Part shown: in pieces, positions 53,946 to 64,000 of the stretch
How positions within the stretch are numbered: the first letter of the stretch is position 1
Layout of the letters: the number at the start of each line of letters is the position of its first letter
NCBI GenBank assembly: GCA_003971905.1
Contig: RSEE01000002.1
Location: 248,001 to 312,000 of the forward strand
Direction: 5' to 3'
DNA: 64,000 bases
Origin: Moniliella sp. 'wahieum'
Lineage: Eukaryota > Basidiomycota > Moniliellomycetes > Moniliellales > Moniliellaceae
Notes under the pieces: model-generated
What the model saw: the letters and a program-made list of their open reading frames with translations, nothing else
Told to the model about the DNA's origin: nothing
Database searches by the model: none
Program-made: the position numbers and the translations under genes

Positions 53946-56086
53946 ATGGAGTTCGGAAGTCTACCTCGAATCCCTCCCGACCCAAGTTCCCCGAAGGGTG
54001 TCACGAAGATGCGCCAAAATACCATCAGCTTAAAAGGCTCCTCAACGGTGTGGTGTCCGAACTAGAAGGGCTAGACTGTCGCAATCGGTGCTCAGTGAGC
54101 TTTGTGATCAACGAGGCTCCGACAGCAACGGCCGTCAACGAACGGTTCTCCGATTAACACGTCGATCAACAGCGAAAGGAGTGTGTCTTCTAGCGCTCAA
54201 CAGTGGCTCGAGCAACTCCCTCACCATCATCACCATCCTCCCCCACAAGTCGGTACAGACTGGATTGACTACCAAACCTACCAAGGCTGCCAGGTCGAAT
54301 CCCACTTGTGCTACCCGAGTGGAATCGTTCGACGAAGATGAGGCGGACAAGACGGAGCTTTCACCGTCCCCAGCCTTGACTGAGCTGTTGGAATCCAACT
54401 ATGCCACCGAGCCCGAAGTGGTACAGGTGCCTGATCCGTTGCTGCCGTCGCATCAGAACTGGGTTCACGGTGCAGGAGGGCGCCGTGCTCACGCGACGTA
54501 TGAATTAGTCGGAGACGGGGACCACCTTGTGCCTCGCCTCCGCATCACAATTGAGTCGCCATTTACTTCGGACACATCGGATGAGAGCGACGCTGAGTCG
54601 CTCCCTCCCTCTGTCCCACTTTCATCCCCAAATCTGGATATGGAACCGTCTTCTGTTCCTACGTCGATCCAGAGGCACCATGAACCAGCCTTGTCCCAGT
54701 CCGAAGAGCAAGTTGGGCGGCGAATGCGTCGACGTCAAATGGTGATCCCCTTGTTGGCCGATGCCCAGTTTCTGGGCATTTTGACCCAAACCTTGATCGC
54801 TGCCCGGTCGGCTCAGTCACTGCAATGCAAAGAATTCATCGATGCCAGCCACCGTTTGGCCGATGCCATTGGCCAGGCCACCAGCCTGAGCGGCAAGAAT
54901 CAACAAGACTTGTATGCTTGGCGGGAGATTTTTCAGCTCTGGACCGATGCGCAGATTTTTGAGTCGACGCGGGAGGCCGATGCAGGAGAACTGTCGGTAG
55001 ACGAATCGGTGCGTCGGTTGCACACGTTTGTCGACGAGTTGCATCGCCGTGGTTGGCTCCATACGCCCGAGCAAGCGTCTCGCCCTTCAGACACCTCCAA
55101 TACCCTCCCTCGGCCTCACACCATCTCCACCTCGTCGCCGCAGGCGGTGGGGAGGCCACCTGCAACAGCGCTGTACCGTGTCCGTTCTGCTTCCGATTTA
55201 CGCGGTTACAGCCACGGCAAACATCATGGCCATACCATCAGTAGGATGCCATCACTCCATCTACCTCGCTCTTCTCATTTCCGTGCCAGGCACTCGTCGG
55301 ATGAGCATAACCTTTCTGCCCAGTCACAACACGCTTTGAATGACTTTCTAGTGCTCAATGCAACCCTGCTGGACGTGAAAAAGTACCAGCAAGCTAATCT
55401 CGAGGCCGTACGCAAGATCCTTCAGGTTCACGATAAGCTCACTGCCCTCTCAGCCGGGACCAAACTGAAGAAGTTCGTCGCCACGGCCGGGCTGATGAGC
55501 GAATCAAGCGGGGCGGCAAATACATCGATGTCGTCTCCTCCAGCTAGCCCTGCCCTTCCCAAAGCGCCGACCGAGGCTCTGCTCCCAACCTCAACCACAG
55601 CCTCAAACACATCGGCGTTCCTGGCTCGAGATGGGAAAACGGATATGGAAGAATCGTTGGGACACATTCTCTTTTCCCTAATGAGCAATGAGCTGCTTTC
55701 TCTTCTGCCCTCCTTGAACGACGTGTCATGCACCATCTGCACCGATGTGGCCTGGCGTCCGATCCGATTGGACTGTGGACACCTGTTCTGCATGCGGTGC
55801 ATGGTCAAGCTCCAAAAGCAAGGCTGGCACGATTGTCCCTTATGCCGGGCCCGGAACGCTGTGAGCTCTGCAAACGAACGTACGTTTGGTTTCCTTTCCC
55901 GTTTCCCACTTTGGGCTGAATCGAGAATTGACTGATACGGGGGTTTTCTTAGGCAACCTGGACGAAGCGACCGGTAACGTGCTCAAAGTTTGGTTTCCAA
56001 GAGAAGTACGTGAAAAGGAGAAGGAGAACAAGATGGATCGAAAGCAAGAACACAAGATGGAGGAGGACAGGTGCACCGTTTCGTGA
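53946..56086 (+). CDS. SPX-RING finger protein (probable phosphate-sensing ubiquitin ligase)
   Basis: The N-terminus MEFGKSYLESLP (one correction), HEDAPKYHQLKRLLNGVVSE and, 450 residues on, NDFLVLNATLLDVKKYQQAN with VRKILQVHDK are the split SPX domain; its Lys-rich KILxxHDK helix binds inositol pyrophosphates. A C3HC4 RING follows (VSCTICTDVAWRPIRLDCGH, LFCMRCMVKLQKQGWHDCPL, CRAR). A 73-nt intron (55880-55952; GTACGT donor, TTCTTAG acceptor) joins in frame to NLDEATGNVLKVWFPREVRE and a charged tail (EKEKENKMDRKQEHKMEED). Fungal SPX-RING proteins such as fission-yeast Pqr1 control phosphate and polyphosphate handling. Frame corrections are needed near 53960, 54095 and 54160-54250. The SPX parts are separated by a 300-residue Ser/Pro/acidic insert. 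Confidence 0.9.
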
Positions 56087-56828
56087 TTCGCTTCGTGATT
56101 CGCCCAATCCCCCTTCTTCCCCCACCCCCACTATTAACTGAACTGCCCCAACCCCCTATACTTTGTGTGGTTTTGATGATTGGTCCTGTCCACGACTCTT
56201 TTGTATCGGATCTGAAAGCGCGATATGCCCGTACCCTCATGCTTTCTATCCTGTCCGTGAATATGCTTCCTGAAGAATGCGACCGTATACACTTTTATCG
56301 ATTATCGATCACTGATCCGTCGTTTTGGCGTCGGGTATAATATGTGGCTCCTACAATCATAGTAGCGCCTTTTCCAGGTGATATCTATATCGGTCTACCC
56401 AGATGAAAGCAGCCAGTGCCCACGCAACCCCCCTGGGACAATCCCATCAATCGCAAGGGTAAAAAAACAAACTGGATGCAAAGCAGGGACAGGAAGTATG
56501 AAGGGCGTCATATGGATGGCAGAAGTATGTTGGAAAATGCCATGAAAAAGAAATGCGCGGGAATCAGCCGAGGGCTGGCTTTTGGGGTGTGGTATGTCAT
56601 AATGACCAGAGAGGGGCAATCAAGGTCAAAAAAGAGGAAGGGTCACCTCCAGCAGAGAACGGAGGACCAAAATATAGATCGATGAGTACCAGCTTAGCAG
56701 CAGCAGGACATCGGGCGGGAGCGTGGGGAGCAAGAAGGACACAGGGAAAACAGTAGGGTCAGAAGGGGACGTTGTACTCAGCCTGCAGATGCAGCAACGA
56801 ATACGGGATGAACACGACCGAACCGCGT
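56087..56828. other. convergent intergenic region
   Basis: It lies between the 3' ends of the SPX-RING gene and VAC8. Short frames only; nothing supported. Confidence 0.5.
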
Positions 56829-58620
56829 TCACTGGTTCTCTTCCTCCAACATTGAGACAAGGCGTTGAGCCAAGTTAGCAATCTCTGCCTCGGCCCCTTG
56901 TTCGTCCGATCCCGAGTTGGAGGGTACAATTGAAGATCCCTCTGCCGACACAGAGCCTTCCTGTATCGACTGGGCATCCCTGTCCCCCGTCGCATTGGGA
57001 CGCAAGTCCGAGGGGGGAGCAAAGGCCAACTGGCGGACCAAAGGCAAGATTTTGGGGGAGGAGCGGAAGTGATCTTCCAGTTCTGGATCTTTCCCCTCCA
57101 CGAGCTGGAGCACGGTCCAGACGGCAATATGCTCGAAGGTTAAATCGCCGCTCTCGAGAAAGCGTACTAGGTAGGCTTCGAGTCCTCCAGCTGGGTGGTT
57201 CCATACAGCATTGAAAGGCGCATAGTCTTCGCTCTTGCTTGCCAAGTTGCCCAAGGCAGCCGCCGAGTTCCCTGCACCTCTGCGCTTTCGCTCGCGGTGA
57301 GCGGGATGAGGACTTCGCAGATGCCCATGCTCAACAGCTGCGGCTTCAGATCCTCGCCCAGTGCCAAGACGGCTACACAGGCGGTCATTTCGGCCTGCAC
57401 GCTAAGGGGCACATGGAGGACGAGTTGTTTGATCCGCTGCACCGCGCCGGCGGCGACAATCTCGGCCTTGTTGCGCTCGTTGCTGGCAGCCAGGTTGCGC
57501 AAGGTGGAGATGGCATGACACTGAACCTCTTCGTTATCTTCGTGACTCAAGAGCTCGATCAAGGGATGGAGGAAGCCGGCTTGGATGATGGCCGTTTCGT
57601 TGTCTGGATCGATCGAGACGTTGCGCACACACGCTGCAGCCGACAGGATAAGAGGCAGAAAAGAGCTTTGGAGCAATCGCAGAAGTGGGGTCAGGCCCCC
57701 GTGCCGCACAATGTCAGCTTGGTACCTCTCGTCGCTGGCCAAGTTGCGCAAGGCAAGGGCAGCTTGGCACTGAACACGAAGGCTGTTGCTGTCCATGAGA
57801 GCAATCAGGCGTTGGACCAGCGTTGGCTCGTCCCACGCTAACCTCTTGCGGTTTTCCGCATCGACAGCAATGTTGCTCAGTGCAGTGGTGCAGTAGTACT
57901 GCACATCCGTATCGTTGCTCGACAAAAGACTGACGAGAGCCGGGATGGCATTGGCAGCGACCAGTTGTTGTCGGTTTTCGTCGCTGTGAGTCATGTTGAG
58001 CAAGGCGCCGGTGGCGTTGCGCTGCACGCGCATATCCTTCGATCGGGCTAGCTTGGTCAGGGGCACCAGTGCGCCTGACTGGGCAATTTTTGTCTTGTTT
58101 TCATCGTGGGTGGCCAGGTTGGTGATGCAGCCAACCGCATTGCATTGGACCTCGACATTGTGACTGAGCATCTGGCGGATCAGCGGTTCCAGCCCGTCCA
58201 GGCGGACAATGAGCAACTTGTTTTCAGCTGGTCCAACATGTCAATACCGGCTGCATCTAGCAAGAGGACGGAACGCACTATTCACAGCCAGGTTGCCCAA
58301 CGCGGCACTCGCTGCGCGCTGCACTTCCACATCGTGGCTTTTGAGCAGAAACAAGATGGGCTTGAGAGTGTCGGGGCCAACAGCACGCACCTCCTTCTCG
58401 GTGATTTCAGCAAAGGCCAGGGCCGCGCTTCGCTGCAGGTCCACATTGTCGCTGTACGAAAGAGTGGAGAGTGCCTTGAGCGGCTCGCCTTGGAAAAGTC
58501 TGTCTCGGAACGGTTCTCGAGGTACTGGAGCAGGTCGGCCACGGCGTCCCGCTCATTTTCCAGCAGAAGCGGCTCGTACTGCGCGTGACGCGACCGACCA
58601 CAGCTGCAGAGATTGCCCAT
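56829..58620 (-). CDS. VAC8: vacuolar armadillo-repeat protein Vac8
   Basis: The N-terminus MGNLCSCG is an N-myristoylation and palmitoylation signal (Gly2, Cys5, Cys7), as in Vac8. The lead-in [20 protein letters not shown] is followed by at least ten armadillo repeats, for example [95 protein letters not shown] and [19 protein letters not shown]. Vac8 works in vacuole inheritance, fusion, the nucleus-vacuole junction and selective autophagy. Frame corrections are needed near 58470, 58260 and 57260. The corrected length is close to 597 residues; the C-terminus is acidic with [15 protein letters not shown]. No intron is evident. Confidence 0.96.
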
Positions 58621-59306
58621 GCCAACGGGGAGCGAGGCGGGGGGGAACGCCGGGGGGGGAGGGAGCGGAGGGCGGAGTGGGGGAGGGAGGAGCAGCAGCT
58701 GTTTATGTCTGGTCTGCGGGGACGCGTGACGCACAACCGGTGACTGCGGCCTGGAGGCGCCCAGCGGCCATGCGGGCTGGCGCACGTAAGCAAGATCAAC
58801 TACACTGCTCGTGCGCCGCATCTCCGTCCTGGGTGGCGCCGCGGCCGCCGCAGCACAGCGCCAGTGCTGCCCCCGCGTGGGGCGACAGGGGCAGCCGGCT
58901 GAGCCTGAGGCCTGAGGCTGATGGCGCAGGCTCGGCTGCCCGTGGCGCGTCCCTTCCCACTTGCTTTCCCACCGTGTCGGCCAGGCGCGCGTCACCCACG
59001 CCGCCTCCAGCATCCCCTGTCCGACCATCTACTTCCGCGACACTGCAAGTATCTGCTTCTCTCACGCGCGGAACTTGAGGCTGAACCGCTGTGCCGTTCG
59101 GAAGAATCTACGTGCCCCCATTCCTCTCCAAAAATATATACAACCAAGGAGAGTAAACCGCAATCGGCCATTGCACGAACCGTGCCTCGAAAGGAAAAAA
59201 CAAAACGGCAGATAGGAGGCTATCTTAGAACGAGCCTCACAGTACCACGCCGGTGGGAGCGCCTCTCTCACAACGACAGGCCACCCCGCACGCAAGGGAG
59301 GGGGGG
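58621..59306. other. intergenic region between VAC8 and PAB1
   Basis: It includes the VAC8 promoter with a CTGAGCCTGAGGCCTGAGG block at 58899-58917, and the PAB1 3' region. No gene is supported. Confidence 0.5.
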
Positions 59307-62691
<3,385 letters not shown>

Positions 62692-63307
62692 TTACTTCTT
62701 GGCCTTCTCCTCGGCTTCCTTTTTAGCCTGGTGAGCGGCGCGGAAGCCAGCTGGCGGTGAGTGTTGCGGGCGTGGCGAAGAGTCTTGAAGGCCTCAAAGT
62801 CCTTCTCCTCCTGGGTGATCGCGCGAGGCTTCTCGGCCACCGTGCCAGCCGGGATGGGGAACGCAGCCGCCACGTTCTCGACCTTGGGGGCCGAGGCAAG
62901 ATCAGCGAGCTTGGCGCTCTTGCCCTTGGCCGGGATGACCACACGCTCACGGTACGCCTTGACACGCTCAATGTTGAGACGGAGACCCTCCTCCGAGCGG
63001 TTCTTGCGGCGGTGGTCCACCGAGATACCAATCACGCGAGCGAGCTTCTGGGGGATACCAGCGGCCTTGAGCTCCTCAAGAGTGAACCCACGGCCAGCAC
63101 GCAGTTTGCGGTTGTACTTGAGCGTTGGGCAGCGCACCACGGGGCGGAGCGAGTCAACAGGCTTGAGACCCGAGCGCGCCACCTTCTCAGCGCGCGCATT
63201 GCGCCTGCGCTTCTTGGCACCGGCTGGTCAAACCAGACGTTGACCCGGCGCTGCCAGTCCTTGCGGAAGTGGTTGTTGTGAAGGATGTTGTTGTGACGGA
63301 AACCCAT
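62692..63307 (-). CDS. RPL13: 60S ribosomal protein L13 (eL13)
   Basis: Start MGFRHNNILHNNHFRKDWQR at 63307, followed by RVNVWFDQP, then (one base missing near 63230) AKKRRRNARAEKVARSGLKP, LRPVVRCPTLKYNRKLRAGR, GFTLEELKAAGIPQKLAR and IGISVDHRRKNRSEEGL. The C-terminus, after a second missing base near 62752, is FRAAHQAKKEAEEKAKK with TAA at 62692-62694. The corrected length is 205 residues, in the family range of 199-211. eL13 is an essential large-subunit protein. A telomere-like box lies 371 bp upstream. Confidence 0.97.
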
Positions 63308-64000
63308 CCTGCAAAATCGTCCACGGTCAGTTTCTGCGCGCATCCATCGTCCTCGCTCACAGAACGAGCGGGGCAAGAGCAGCACAACCGGCATGGACTG
63401 TGCTAGTCGCGGCGGATCCGAGACCGACTCTCACCCGCTCCCTGGCCCATCCCCTCACCTGACAACAAGATAGGATACGCACCTGGCTGGTAACGACCTC
63501 TTGGCTGGTGGTTTCCAAAATTGTGAACTGGCCCAGGAGAGCAAGCGACCGGCTCCGCTCTGAGCAGGACCGCCTGCTCGCCAGGCACTGCAGCAGTGCA
63601 AGTGCTTCTTCCTGTCATCAACGGCACGGGGGGACTGTGTAGCTTCCACTTTTTTCCGCCGCGCCGCAGCTTTTTGATTAGGGTTAGAGGTCCCTCTCTG
63701 AATTCGTGTTTGGGTGCCTACTTCGTGCCACGGCTGTCATCGATCATCGTTCTCGCGTTCCAGCTGTGCTAGCCGTCATGATCCTCTCTATACGTTGTGG
63801 CCATCCCCAGGCTGGGCATGGCGGATACAAGGGCCGAAGCCGTTGGAGCGATGGCTGATGAGCGCGCTGAGGATGGCTGTGTGCGAGTGGTGTTACACCA
63901 TCTATGGCATGGCACGGAAGCTTGACGCTGAATCCATCTTGTGCCAAGAATCATGCGGGCGGGGCAATCGTGCGATAGTCTCCTTGTGTCATCCATGTCG
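63308..64000. other. upstream region of RPL13 to window end
   Basis: It contains TTAGGGTTAG at 63678-63687 and the TCATCGATCATCG word at 63737-63749. Short frames only; no gene is supported. Confidence 0.5.
63678..63687. promoter_or_regulatory. telomere-like TTAGGGTTAG box upstream of RPL13
   Basis: This is one and a half exact units of the common fungal telomere repeat at an internal position, upstream of a ribosomal-protein gene. Together with the TAGGGTT boxes in the RPS13/RPS6 promoter it suggests a Tbf1-like site. Confidence 0.5.

Noticed and set aside
63678-63687. Telomere or subtelomere
   Set aside because: There are only one and a half repeat units, at an internal promoter position.

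Overview
The window is nuclear DNA of a fungus, most likely a basidiomycete (possibly Ustilaginomycotina, not certain). Signs of a fungus are the DASH subunit Dad2, mitochondrial Hsp78, Vac8, Tim54, a peroxisomal urate oxidase and a LysM secreted protein. Introns are short (54-85 nt, one about 35 nt) with GTAAGT/GTACGT-like donors and CTAAC/CTGAC branch sites. TAA, TAG and TGA all end genes, so the code is standard. I see no bacterial, viral or CRISPR features.

Layout. 1-10 kb: the end of one gene, a membrane-anchored hypothetical, a tRNA-Asn with an intron, a repeat-rich gap, then a GNAT acetyltransferase, a Dss4/Mss4-like protein and a Ubc6-type E2. 11-26 kb: an Ig-like-domain hypothetical, a two-LysM protein, the divergent ribosomal pair RPS13/RPS6, a Ser/Pro-rich hypothetical and a long HSL-type esterase. 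26-34.5 kb: Dad2, urate oxidase, exosome subunit Rrp46, Tim54 and Aurora kinase. 34.5-42 kb is gene-poor, with minisatellites, dispersed repeats and short recurring words, and holds one low-complexity gene. 42-52 kb: a Ups/PRELI lipid-transfer protein, a Dcr2-like phosphatase, a single-pass membrane protein, Hsp78 and a ZIP transporter. 54-63.3 kb: an SPX-RING protein, Vac8, Pab1 and RPL13.

Most of these are housekeeping genes of separate pathways: translation (RPS13, RPS6, RPL13, Pab1), RNA decay (Rrp46), mitochondrial import, lipid and protein quality control (Tim54, Ups, Hsp78), mitosis (Dad2, Aurora, both acting at the kinetochore), ER degradation (Ubc6), vacuole (Vac8), and phosphate and zinc handling (SPX-RING, ZIP). 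I see no dedicated gene cluster.

A reader must know one thing. Many unmistakably conserved genes carry several 1-2 nt insertions or deletions, often in short runs of one base. RPS6 has four and RPS13 has four missing bases, yet the corrected lengths match the families. I read this as residual sequencing or assembly error, not pseudogenisation. Gene spans below therefore run from the inferred start to the inferred stop across those breaks. Intergenic DNA is rich in recurring short words (AAGCTTCA, CTGAGGC, TTGAACG, ATCATCGATC) and two longer dispersed repeats. I did not find a clearly new biological system; the best leads are the intergenic word families, the telomere-like boxes at ribosomal-protein promoters, and several fungal proteins with unusual extensions.
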